The position numbers and the translations under genes are program-made. The notes under the pieces are model-generated. The model had not been told where the DNA came from. It made no database searches and was given only the letters and a program-made list of their open reading frames with translations. From Runella sp. (GTDB lineage: Bacteria; Bacteroidota; Bacteroidia; Cytophagales; Spirosomataceae), in contig NZ_JAIXST010000158.1 of the NCBI RefSeq assembly GCF_027484545.1, positions 1-54,667 on the forward strand: a stretch of DNA of 54,667 bases, written 5' to 3'. How positions within the stretch are numbered: the first letter of the stretch is position 1; each line of letters starts with the position of its first letter. Positions 1 through 7,724 of the stretch are shown piece after piece.

Positions 1-305
1 AGAGAATGAACTTAATAACAGGCCAAGAAAAAGACATGATTTTCAAACACCAAATCAAATTTTTAATCAATTAACTAACCATCAAGAAGTTGCATTTGTA
101 ACTTGAATCCTGCTTATTTTTTTAAAATAATATCTTACTTTTGCCACACTTATTCCTAAACCCTTCCAAACTATTTACCCTAAAAACCTTCCCATCACTC
201 GGGGAGGTTTTTTTATTTTAATCAAAAAATAACTTTGACTGCTTTTCTTGCGTTCTATTCTACGTAATATTGCACATCATTTAAATTCAACCATTTTTTA
301 CAACA
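1..305. other. Intergenic region before the superoxide dismutase gene
   Basis: I see no supported gene here. The stretch is AT-rich. It holds a perfect Bacteroidota -7 match (TACTTTTG, 136-143) without a good TTG box at the expected distance, then a strong intrinsic terminator at 182-214. A looser TAATATTG at 265-272 could be part of the promoter of the gene at 306, but its -33 box is not clear. The terminator may end a gene that lies left of the window, or a short transcript started near 150. Confidence 0.5.
182..222 (+). terminator. Intrinsic terminator
   Basis: An 11-bp stem (AAAACCTTCCC pairing with GGGGAGGTTTT, one T-G pair) with a 7-nt loop is followed by a T-rich run. It reads as a terminator on the plus strand, upstream of the superoxide dismutase gene. 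Confidence 0.75.
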
Positions 306-983
306 ATGAAAACTAAATTTCTGCGAAACGTTTTAGTAATGGCTTTGGCGGCAGGGTCGTTCCAAGCCATCGGCCAGTTTACTCAAGCGCCTCTTCCCTA
401 CGCTTTTGATGCGCTCGAACCCCATATCGATAAAGCCACCATGGAAATCCATTATGGACGCCACCATAAAGCTTATATCACCAACCTTAACGCGGCTTTG
501 GCAGGTAAACCGGAAGAAAAAATGACGCCAGAAGCTTTGGTAAAAAGTATTACCAAAGAAACAGCTCCTGCGGTACGCAACAACGGTGGAGGTCACTGGA
601 ATCACACTTTTTTCTGGAGTATCATGGCTCCGGGCAAAGGCGGAATGCCATCAGGTGCTTTAGCGGCAGCTATCACCAAAGATTTTGGTTCTTTTGACGA
701 ATTCAAAACGAAATTCAAAGCCGCAGGTACGAGCCGTTTCGGCTCAGGTTGGGCGTGGTTAATCGTAAAAGACAAAAAATTGATGATTACCTCTACTCCC
801 AATCAGGATAATCCGTTGATGCCGGTTGCAGATGTGCAGGGAGAGCCGATTTTAGCAGTAGACGTATGGGAACACGCTTATTATTTGAAATACCAAAACA
901 AACGTCCTGATTATTTAGATGCTTTTTGGAATGTAGTAAATTGGGACAAAGTAGCTGAACTTTATACAGCAGCAGTAAAATAA
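306..983 (+). CDS. Exported Fe/Mn superoxide dismutase
   Basis: Converts superoxide to hydrogen peroxide and oxygen with an iron or manganese centre. The 225-residue product has a Sec signal peptide (about residues 1-23, basic start, hydrophobic core, AIG before Q24), so it probably acts in the periplasm or outside the cell. The mature part is a full Fe/Mn SOD: the N-terminal helical domain carries HYGRHHKAY (first metal His) and NHTFFW (second His), and the C-terminal domain carries DVWEHAYY (Asp and His ligands) and ends [10 protein letters not shown]. The ATG at 306 directly precedes the signal peptide. It stands alone: a terminator lies upstream and a bidirectional hairpin follows. The residues that separate Fe from Mn use cannot be judged by eye, so I give no symbol. 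Confidence 0.95.
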   Translation: MKTKFLRNVLVMALAAGSFQAIGQFTQAPLPYAFDALEPHIDKATMEIHYGRHHKAYITNLNAALAGKPEEKMTPEALVKSITKETAPAVRNNGGGHWNHTFFWSIMAPGKGGMPSGALAAAITKDFGSFDEFKTKFKAAGTSRFGSGWAWLIVKDKKLMITSTPNQDNPLMPVADVQGEPILAVDVWEHAYYLKYQNKRPDYLDAFWNVVNWDKVAELYTAAVK

Positions 984-1000
984 TCACATTTCATTGTACA

Positions 1001-1038
1001 TAAAAAAGGAGGATGCGGTTAAGCATCCTCCTTTTTTA
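1001..1038. terminator. Bidirectional terminator between sod and lspA
   Basis: A perfect 16-bp stem (TAAAAAAGGAGGATGC with its complement) and a 6-nt GGTTAA loop lie between the convergent genes. A- and T-runs on the two sides allow termination in both directions. The stem includes the lspA stop codon. Confidence 0.9.
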
Positions 1039-1851
1039 TGTGTTCTTGTTATTTTCATCTTCTTTGGGTGGTACTTCCAACGTAGGTTCAGGCTCAATGA
1101 TCACCTCATCAGGCTTCGCTTCTTCTTCATCAGCAGCCGTTTCTGCTTCTGTCTTTTCTCCTTCCTCAGTGCTGTTTTCTACAATTGGTTCACTCGTACT
1201 ATCCGATTCAGAATCAATTTCAGCATCCGACTCCGGTTGAGTTTCAGTATGAGGCTCATCTAAACGGGGAAAAAATGTTCCCTGAAACATCAGGATGATA
1301 CATACTCCAACAAAGATACAGGCATCTGCAAAGTTAAAAATAGGCGTTGTGTAGTATTGACCACCCCAAACCGGTACCCACTCAGGAACAAACCCTTCCC
1401 AGAAATCTATGAAAACCATGTCAATCACTTGCCCATGAAACCAAGGTGTCGGAGAGCCATAAGGTGCATTACCAATTAAAACCCCATAGAAAATACTGTC
1501 TATCAAATTGCCGATTGCACCTGCCAATATCATAGACATAGCCCAAAGCAAACCGCTTGAGGCACCTCGAACGGCCAAACGAACCATGTACCACGCAATA
1601 AAAACCATAGCTCCCAACCGAAAGGTGGTCAGGAATAATTTACCGTACTCGTGATCTATCTGCATCCCAAATGCCATTCCCGGATTAGTCACGTAGTAAA
1701 GTTTCAACCAATCACCAATGATACGAATCTGACCCGCAAAACCGGGAGACATGTAATGATTCACCAGTAATTTAGAAGCTTGATCTACCGCAATAAGCAG
1801 AAGGGCAAATAAAAAAAACTTGAAAGGATTCTTGGCGGTGTGACTCGTCAT
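1036..1851 (-). CDS. lspA: Lipoprotein signal peptidase (signal peptidase II) with acidic C-terminal tail
   Basis: Aspartic peptidase of the inner membrane that cleaves signal peptides from diacylglyceryl-modified prolipoproteins. Four hydrophobic segments are visible. The family residues are present: D23 (AVDQASK), N56 (TNPGMAFG), and the catalytic pair D118 (GNLIDS) and D176 (NFADAC). An insertion of about 40 residues between the last two helices is usual for Bacteroidota LspA. The odd part is the tail from about residue 196 to 271, rich in Glu, Asp, Ser, Thr and Pro. It makes the protein about 100 residues longer than proteobacterial LspA and should lie in the cytoplasm. Several lipoproteins in the window are possible substrates. 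Confidence 0.95.
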   Translation of the reverse strand: MTSHTAKNPFKFFLFALLLIAVDQASKLLVNHYMSPGFAGQIRIIGDWLKLYYVTNPGMAFGMQIDHEYGKLFLTTFRLGAMVFIAWYMVRLAVRGASSGLLWAMSMILAGAIGNLIDSIFYGVLIGNAPYGSPTPWFHGQVIDMVFIDFWEGFVPEWVPVWGGQYYTTPIFNFADACIFVGVCIILMFQGTFFPRLDEPHTETQPESDAEIDSESDSTSEPIVENSTEEGEKTEAETAADEEEAKPDEVIIEPEPTLEVPPKEDENNKNT

Positions 1852-1935
1852 TCAGCTGTCTGTTAATCTTAAAGTAATTACTGTTTATTAAGTTTCTATT
1901 GACGACTCCGCGTCGGCTTTGTGATGCGGCTGCAA

Positions 1936-3144
1936 TTAACGGATGACTTTCTGTTGATGACGACGCTCTACTTCGCGTTTGATGAGCAAAAACTCCCGGC
2001 TGCTTTGACCAGCAATGGATTTGTTTTCTTCTGCACGACGAAATAAATAAGGCATTACCGACTCCACAGGCCCATAAGGCACGTATTTAGCTACGTTATA
2101 GTCTGCATTAGCTAAGTTATAAGAGATATTATCGCTCATACCCAACAGTTGCGCAAACCATACATGAGGGTCATTGTGCGGAATATTCTTTTTGTTCATT
2201 AATTCGATACAGTATTGACAGCTGTATTCATTATGGGTTCCTAAACAAAAAGAAATAACATCGCGATTGTCAAGACAAAATTCAATGGCTTTATTGAAAT
2301 CATGATCAGTGTCTTCTTTAGTAGCATGAATCGGATCCTGATATTCGCTTTCACATGCTCTCTGACGTTCTTTTTCGAAATAAGCTCCTCTCACTAATTT
2401 TGCACCCAGGCAATATCCTCCTAATTTAGCTTCACGAGTAGCCTGTTTAAGATTTTCAAGCATATCGTGACGATACATTTGAAATGTGTTATACACAATC
2501 GGCCCGCGAGTATTGTATTTCTTCATCGCTTTGTAAGCCAATTGATCTATTACGTTCTGAATCCAGCTTTCTTCGGCATCCACAAAAATCTTGACGCCCA
2601 ACTCATACGCTTTTTGGCACAGGCTATCTACTCTCATCTGTATGCGCTCATAAGCCGCCTGTTCTTCTTTGGTAAGAATCTCTCCCGCCTGAATTTTTTC
2701 CATGAGCGGCGTCGACCCCACTCCCGTTACTTTAAAAACCGAAAAGGGTACCGCAGTGGTCTTATTTGCTTTTTCGATAGTACGCAAAATTTCCTCCGTG
2801 GTTTTATTAAAACTCCCTTCGTTGTCTTCCCCTTCCACCGAATAATCTAAAATAGTACCAACTCCCGATTTTACCAAATTTTGTATGGTTTTTTCGCACT
2901 CATTAATATCTTCACCACCACAAAATTGGCCAAACAAACTGGCTTTTATAAGTTTTTTGACAGGCAGTCGCAATAAAAGCGAGAGTTTTATAAAAAAAGT
3001 TCCTAATTTTACAAGCCAAACCTGGTTCATCATTGAAAATAACCAATAGGTTGTCTTGAGTTGAAAATTGGTCTTGGATGAAAACGCGACCGAAGTGTCT
3101 TCAAATGAAACACCCGTTTGGGGTGCGACAACACTTGTAGGCAT
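1936..3144 (-). CDS. Proline dehydrogenase (FAD-dependent)
   Basis: Oxidises L-proline to pyrroline-5-carboxylate with FAD, the first step of proline catabolism. The product is a single-domain enzyme of about 400 residues, without the aldehyde dehydrogenase half of large PutA. Family signatures include KIFVDAEE, KLVRGAYFEKER, FCLGTHNE and, near the C-terminus, YVPYGPVESVMPYLFRRAEEN (the barrel segment that binds FAD and proline). I chose the ATG at 3144 (MPTSVV) over one nine codons upstream because the bases before it form a typical A-rich Bacteroidota leader; the longer start is possible. A good promoter lies at 3225-3253, and three 16-bp hairpin repeats fill the 5' leader. Confidence 0.93.
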   Translation of the reverse strand: MPTSVVAPQTGVSFEDTSVAFSSKTNFQLKTTYWLFSMMNQVWLVKLGTFFIKLSLLLRLPVKKLIKASLFGQFCGGEDINECEKTIQNLVKSGVGTILDYSVEGEDNEGSFNKTTEEILRTIEKANKTTAVPFSVFKVTGVGSTPLMEKIQAGEILTKEEQAAYERIQMRVDSLCQKAYELGVKIFVDAEESWIQNVIDQLAYKAMKKYNTRGPIVYNTFQMYRHDMLENLKQATREAKLGGYCLGAKLVRGAYFEKERQRACESEYQDPIHATKEDTDHDFNKAIEFCLDNRDVISFCLGTHNEYSCQYCIELMNKKNIPHNDPHVWFAQLLGMSDNISYNLANADYNVAKYVPYGPVESVMPYLFRRAEENKSIAGQSSREFLLIKREVERRHQQKVIR

Positions 3145-3169
3145 AGTTGTAGTGTTTTGTTTATAATAC

Positions 3170-3217
3170 AATTCGGACTACCGAAACAACGGGTTGCCGA
3201 GACATCGGACTGCCGAA
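3170..3217 (-). repeat. Three tandem 16-bp hairpin-forming repeats in a 5' UTR
   Basis: Units 3170-3185, 3186-3201 and 3202-3217 follow the plus-strand pattern nnnnCGGrYTrCCGAr. Each is a small inverted repeat, for example TCGG-ACTA-CCGA. They lie between the proline dehydrogenase promoter and its start codon, so they should form the first part of its mRNA. Confidence 0.8.
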
Positions 3218-3224
3218 GCGGATG

Positions 3225-3253
3225 CAAAATTACGAAGTTTTAATCGCTTTCAA
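3225..3253 (-). promoter_or_regulatory. Promoter of the proline dehydrogenase gene
   Basis: On the minus strand TTG (3251-3253), 18 bases, then TAATTTTG (3225-3232): a full match to the Bacteroidota sigma-A consensus TTG-N19-TAnnTTTG. The predicted transcript starts near 3218, at the edge of the 16-bp repeats. Confidence 0.75.
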
Positions 3254-3297
3254 ATTGTTAATATTAAGATTGTTGTACTAATTAATTTTTTTTAGTT

Positions 3298-4395
3298 ATG
3301 AGTGCCACCTTAGAGATTTTACCGATGAGCACGTGGATTGATACGGGAGGTAAGCCGCTCGTTATCGCAGGGCCGTGCAGTGCCGAAACCGAAGAGCAAG
3401 TACGGGAGACCGTTAGCCAAATCAAAGCCGAAGGATATGCCAACGTGATTCGTGCCGGTGTATGGAAACCTCGTACCCGCCCTGGTAGTTTTGAAGGGAT
3501 GGGCGAAGCCGCATTGCCTTGGTTGGTTGAAGCTAAAAAAGAGACTGGCCTTCCTATTGCCGTAGAAGTAGCTACTCCTCAGCATATTGAGCTTGCACTC
3601 AAATATGGTATCGATATTTTATGGATTGGCGCCCGTACGACCGTTAATCCTTTCAACGTACAGGATTTAGCCGATGCGCTGCAAGGCGTTGATGTTCCTG
3701 TTCTCATTAAAAACCCCGTTAACCCTGATTTAGCCCTTTGGATTGGTGCATTTGAGCGTATCAACCGTGCCGGTATTAAGAAATTGGGCGCCATTCACCG
3801 CGGTTTTTCCAATGCGCAGGAAACCAAGTATCGCAACTCACCGATGTGGAACATTGCCATCGAACTCAAAACGATGTTCCCAGAACTGCCGATGATTGGC
3901 GATCCAAGCCACATGGCGGGTAAACGCGCCTATTTGTTTGAATTGGCGCAGCGTGCTTTAGATTTAAACTACGACGGTTTGATTATTGAATCTCACCGCG
4001 ACCCAGACAAAGCATGGTCGGATGCATCTCAGCAGTTGACTCCTCACGCCTTGGGGGAAATGCTTCACGAATTACACGTTCGTAAGCCACAATATGGTAC
4101 CGACTACCAAAACGATTTGGAAAACCTCCGTAGTAAATTAGATAACCTTGACCGTGAATTACTGGAAATTTTGGGTACACGGATGTCATTGGTTGAACAA
4201 TTAGGCGAATACAAACGTGATAACAACGTGGCCGTTTTACAAATGGATCGTTGGAGACAACTTCGTAAAAATCGCGCAGACTTAGGAAAACAAATGAATT
4301 TGTATCCTGATTTTGTAGAAGAATTGTTTGAATTGATTCACATGGCTTCTATCCGTAAACAGACAGAAGTAATGAATAACATACCGACAGCATAG
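3298..4395 (+). CDS. Bifunctional DAHP synthase / chorismate mutase (type II)
   Basis: Joins the entry reaction of the shikimate pathway (phosphoenolpyruvate plus erythrose 4-phosphate to DAHP) to the chorismate-to-prephenate step. Residues about 1-265 form the DAHP synthase barrel, with GPCSAE, RAGVWKPRTRPGSF, LIKNPVNPD, HRGFSN and GDPSHMAGKR. Residues about 275-355 form an AroQ-type helical chorismate mutase (LRSKLDNLDRELLEILGTR, then the VAVLQMDRW region). The mutase lies C-terminal, as in other Bacteroidota, and opposite to the N-terminal mutase of Bacillus AroA. In such fusions the mutase often gives prephenate feedback on the synthase; that is family knowledge, not seen here. The ATG at 3298 is used; an internal ATG at codon 10 is also possible. 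Confidence 0.95.
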   Translation: MSATLEILPMSTWIDTGGKPLVIAGPCSAETEEQVRETVSQIKAEGYANVIRAGVWKPRTRPGSFEGMGEAALPWLVEAKKETGLPIAVEVATPQHIELALKYGIDILWIGARTTVNPFNVQDLADALQGVDVPVLIKNPVNPDLALWIGAFERINRAGIKKLGAIHRGFSNAQETKYRNSPMWNIAIELKTMFPELPMIGDPSHMAGKRAYLFELAQRALDLNYDGLIIESHRDPDKAWSDASQQLTPHALGEMLHELHVRKPQYGTDYQNDLENLRSKLDNLDRELLEILGTRMSLVEQLGEYKRDNNVAVLQMDRWRQLRKNRADLGKQMNLYPDFVEELFELIHMASIRKQTEVMNNIPTA

Positions 4396-4421
4396 ATTGC
4401 ACTCTGTTTTCGCCGACAACA

Positions 4422-4458
4422 TAAAGAAGCCTCTTTCGTCCTGAAAGGGGCTTCTTTA
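4422..4458 (+). terminator. Terminator after DAHP synthase/chorismate mutase
   Basis: A 16-bp stem (TAAAGAAGCC and following bases pair with GGCTTCTTTA; one T-G pair) with a 5-nt loop and short T-rich flank, just after the stop codon at 4395. Confidence 0.8.
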
Positions 4459-4564
4459 TTGTTATCGGTATATCTCTGCGCTTTTTTAGTGCCAAAATTG
4501 ACGGAATTCATCTCAAAATCCTGCCTTTAAGTAGCATTCCTACCTCGAAAAAGCGTTTTTTTTG

Positions 4565-4572
4565 TATTTTTG
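4565..4572 (+). promoter_or_regulatory. Probable -7 element of the M1 peptidase gene
   Basis: TATTTTTG fits TAnnTTTG and lies 26 bases before the ATG at 4598. No clear TTG box lies 18-20 bases upstream. It overlaps an in-frame ATG at 4562, which argues against that codon as the start. Confidence 0.4.
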
Positions 4573-4597
4573 GATTAAACCAAATTACCACTTCCCA

Positions 4598-7000
4598 ATG
4601 AAAAAATTATCCTTCATCATCACACTGTTAATTACCCATTGTGCCTTACTGACTTTGGCACAAGCCCCCACCCTTCCAAATTATCACGCAAATGACCGTT
4701 TTGAGCAATTAGGAACGGGGTTACCTACTCCCAATACCACACGTACAGCCTCCGGTGCTCCAGGTAAAGAGTATTGGCAACAACGAGCGGACTACGACAT
4801 CAAGGTGGAATTGGATGAACCCAACAACAAAATCATTGGCTCAGAAACCATTACCTATTTCAACCAATCGCCTGATGCTTTGCCTTATGTGTGGATTCAA
4901 TTAGACCAAAATCTTTTTGCCAAAAACTCTCCCGGACCAATATCTCGTACAGGTGACCTTGGTAATCAGACAAGTATGGCAAGTTTGTCAACCATTACCG
5001 ATATGAATTATTCGAATTCTGATTATGGTTACAACATTCTTTCGGTGAAAGATACCAAAACAGGGAAACCACTTCGCTACACCATCAACCAAACCATGAT
5101 GCGGATTGATTTACCACAGCCGATTCAGTCCAAACAGAGTTATTCGTTTTCGATGGAATGGAACTACCGAATTGTAGAGTTTTCAAAAGGGGGGCGCCGC
5201 ACGGGTTTTGAAGCATTTAAAGACGGTAACAATGTCTACGAAATTGCGCAGTTTTATCCTCGTCTTTGCGTTTATGACGACGTAACTGGCTGGCAACACA
5301 AGCAATATTACAGCCAAGGAGAGTTTGCGCTGTCTTTTGGAAATTTCAAAATGGCCATTACGGTACCTGATGATCACGTATTAGGCGCTACCGGCGAACT
5401 CCAAAACGCTGCCCAAGTGCTTACTCCCACCCAATTGAAAAATTTTGAAAGAGCAAAAACATCTGATAAAGTAGTGGTCATTGCCTCACAGGAAGAGCGT
5501 GAAAAAGCAGAGAAAAGTAAACCAAGCGGAACGCCGCCCGCAGGCCAAAAGACGTGGATTTTCAAAGCAGACAATGTACGTGACGTCGCCTTTGCTACTT
5601 CCCGTAAATACATTTGGGACGGAAAGATGCAGGAAGTGGCAGGCAAAAAAGTGCTTTGCATGTCGTTCTATCCTAAAGAAGGAAATCCGCTTTGGGGCAA
5701 GTATTCGACCGAAGTAGTTGCGCATACCATCAAAACCTATTCAAAGTTTTCGGTAGATTATCCTTATCCTGTGGCGATTTCCTGTCACGGTCCGGTAGGT
5801 GGGATGGAATATCCCATGATTTGTTTCAATGGAGGCCGTCCAGAAGCGGATGGAACCTACTCGGAAGCCACTAAATACGGCATGATTGGGGTAATTACGC
5901 ATGAAGTAGGCCACAACTTTTTTCCGATGATTGTCAACAACGACGAGCGTCAATGGATGTGGATGGACGAAGGGCTAAATACTTTTTTGCAGTATCTTAC
6001 TGAAAAAGAATGGGATAGAGATTATCCATCGCGCCGCGGTGAGCCACAGGGTATAGTGGATTATATGAAACAGGACCAAAAAAATTTGGTACCTATCATG
6101 ACAATGTCCGACAATCTCATCAATGCCGGTGCAAGTGCTTACGCCAAACCTGCTACCGCTTTGAATATTTTGCGCGAGACTGTCATGGGCCGCGAGCTTT
6201 TTGATTACGCGTTTAAAGAATATTCGCGTCGTTGGGCGTTTAAATCTCCTACTCCTGCTGACTTTTTCCGCACGATGGAAGATGCCTCGGGCGTGGATTT
6301 GGATTGGTTTTGGAAGGGATGGTTCTACGGAACGGAACCTGTTGATCAGGATTTAGTCGAAGTCGAATGGTTTGCATTAGACACTCAAAACCCTGAAATC
6401 ACCAAAGCCGACGCGAAAAAAGAAGCCGACGCCAAACGAAATACCGTGGCCCGTCAGCGTGACAAAGATTACATCAAAGAATCGGTCGTAGACAAAAATC
6501 CCGATATGAAGGATTTCTACAACACGTATGATCCTTACAAAGTGACGGATGCAGACAAGAAAAAATACGAGACGTATTTGGCAAGTTTGAATCCTGATGA
6601 ACGCAAATTGGTAGAATCAGGCTTGAATTTCTATACCTTGAAAGTGAAAAATAAAGGCGGATTACCGATGCCTGTCATTGTGAAGATGCAGTTTGAAGAC
6701 GGCACCGATTCGGTAGCCCGATTCCCGGCGGAGATTTGGCGGTTGAATGACCAAAACGTTTCCAAAGTAATCACCAGCAAAAAGAAAGTGGTTCAGTGGA
6801 CGCTCGACCCATTCCGTGAGATTGCTGATATTGACGAAGAAAGCAACAGTTTCCCTCGTCAACCCGCACAACCGACCAAATTCCAGTTATTCAAAACCCA
6901 AGGAGGAGGACGCAGAGGCGGCGGAGGTACCAATCCAATGCAAGAAGCTCAACAAAGTCAGCAACCGAAAGCGGGCCAACAGGGAGGAGCTAAAAATTAG
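4598..7000 (+). CDS. Exported M1-family zinc metallopeptidase
   Basis: Zinc-dependent aminopeptidase-like protein of about 800 residues with a Sec signal peptide (MKKLSFIITLL to ALAQ-like site near residue 22). The M1 catalytic core is intact: GPVGGMEYP takes the place of the GxMEN exopeptidase motif, HEVGH is at 435-439, and the third zinc ligand E458 lies in WMDEGLN, 18 residues after the second His. An N-terminal beta domain (about 50-300) precedes the core. The last 40 residues are low-complexity Gly/Gln/Arg (GGGRRGGGG), perhaps a surface or disordered tail. MEYP instead of MEN is common in the Bacteroidota/deinococcal-type M1 group. I chose the ATG at 4598 because it starts the signal peptide and the upstream ATG at 4562 sits inside a -7 element. 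Confidence 0.93.
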   Translation: MKKLSFIITLLITHCALLTLAQAPTLPNYHANDRFEQLGTGLPTPNTTRTASGAPGKEYWQQRADYDIKVELDEPNNKIIGSETITYFNQSPDALPYVWIQLDQNLFAKNSPGPISRTGDLGNQTSMASLSTITDMNYSNSDYGYNILSVKDTKTGKPLRYTINQTMMRIDLPQPIQSKQSYSFSMEWNYRIVEFSKGGRRTGFEAFKDGNNVYEIAQFYPRLCVYDDVTGWQHKQYYSQGEFALSFGNFKMAITVPDDHVLGATGELQNAAQVLTPTQLKNFERAKTSDKVVVIASQEEREKAEKSKPSGTPPAGQKTWIFKADNVRDVAFATSRKYIWDGKMQEVAGKKVLCMSFYPKEGNPLWGKYSTEVVAHTIKTYSKFSVDYPYPVAISCHGPVGGMEYPMICFNGGRPEADGTYSEATKYGMIGVITHEVGHNFFPMIVNNDERQWMWMDEGLNTFLQYLTEKEWDRDYPSRRGEPQGIVDYMKQDQKNLVPIMTMSDNLINAGASAYAKPATALNILRETVMGRELFDYAFKEYSRRWAFKSPTPADFFRTMEDASGVDLDWFWKGWFYGTEPVDQDLVEVEWFALDTQNPEITKADAKKEADAKRNTVARQRDKDYIKESVVDKNPDMKDFYNTYDPYKVTDADKKKYETYLASLNPDERKLVESGLNFYTLKVKNKGGLPMPVIVKMQFEDGTDSVARFPAEIWRLNDQNVSKVITSKKKVVQWTLDPFREIADIDEESNSFPRQPAQPTKFQLFKTQGGGRRGGGGTNPMQEAQQSQQPKAGQQGGAKN

Positions 7001-7005
7001 TTTAC

Positions 7006-7082
7006 AGTTGGCAGTTTACAGTTAAAAAAGGTTTAGGCAGTAAATTGCTGCTGCCCTTGCCTGTTACTGTAAACTGCCAACT
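7006..7082. repeat. Long inverted repeat between genes, GTTTACAG type
   Basis: Two perfectly complementary 17-bp arms (7006-7022 AGTTGGCAGTTTACAGT; 7066-7082 its complement) flank a 43-nt centre that also holds GGCAG/CTGCC pairing. The same core words recur at 15690-15733 and 44138-44195. It may act as terminator for the M1 peptidase gene and as a mobile palindrome. Confidence 0.8.
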
Positions 7083-7093
7083 ATTAACCACTT

Positions 7094-7678
7094 ATGGCTT
7101 CCAAAATTGCGTACCGCTTTTACCCGTCCTTGCTCAATACATATTCACGATTTTTACAGGGCAAACTCAGTGAGCAGGAATTGTTAGACCGTATCAACCG
7201 CGTACCGATTCCCCAAACTGAAGGTCAAAAACGCGGTGTTTCTTTTGAAGATGCCGTTCTTAAAGGTATTGGAGAAGAAGAATTTGATTTTCAATTACTA
7301 AAAACCGTTCGCCAACGACTTCCCAAACCTATAGTAAAAACACAAGCTTATTGTCAGTACCAAATCGGAGATGTATTGATTTATGGTTTTGTGGATGTGT
7401 TGGGCAAAAAGGAGGCCGTCGATCTCAAAACTACTTCTCATTATTCTCCCGATCGTTTTCTACAAGACCACCAAAATTTTTATCTCCCTGCTTTGTATAG
7501 CTACGGTATTCGTCAAATGCGCTACTTAATCACTGATTTTGAGCAAGTTTACGAAGAAATTTACCCTGCCGAAGTTGATTTTACGGGTCAGTTAGAAGAG
7601 GTTTATGACTTCAAAACCTTTCTTGATGAACACCGAGATTTCATTACGGATGCAAAAGTCTTCCCTAAAAAGCCGTAA
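7094..7678 (+). CDS. PD-(D/E)XK / RecB-like nuclease-fold protein
   Basis: Unnamed protein of 194 residues. The centre resembles the RecB/Cas4 branch of PD-(D/E)XK nucleases: GFVDVL (D101), then VDLKTT (D110, K112) and the following helix QNFYLPALYSYG, like the QxxxY helix of RecB-type nucleases. D-x-K in place of E-x-K is tolerated in this superfamily. There is no signal peptide, so it should act in the cytoplasm, on DNA if it is active. No helicase or recombination partner is adjacent; argH follows 46 bases downstream. It could be a stand-alone repair protein or a non-catalytic relative. The fold call rests on motifs only. Confidence 0.55.
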   Translation: MASKIAYRFYPSLLNTYSRFLQGKLSEQELLDRINRVPIPQTEGQKRGVSFEDAVLKGIGEEEFDFQLLKTVRQRLPKPIVKTQAYCQYQIGDVLIYGFVDVLGKKEAVDLKTTSHYSPDRFLQDHQNFYLPALYSYGIRQMRYLITDFEQVYEEIYPAEVDFTGQLEEVYDFKTFLDEHRDFITDAKVFPKKP

Positions 7679-7724
7679 TTTGTCTTGCAAAAGGCCGCAT
7701 TACCTTTTACTAAATTCATTTTAA

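Noticed and set aside
1001-1240. Frames overlapping the lspA 3' end on the plus strand
   Set aside because: They are mirror frames of the acidic, low-complexity LspA tail and begin inside the terminator hairpin.
3170-3217. CRISPR array
   Set aside because: Only three short 16-bp units with no spacers between them; this is a tandem hairpin repeat, and no cas genes are present in the window.
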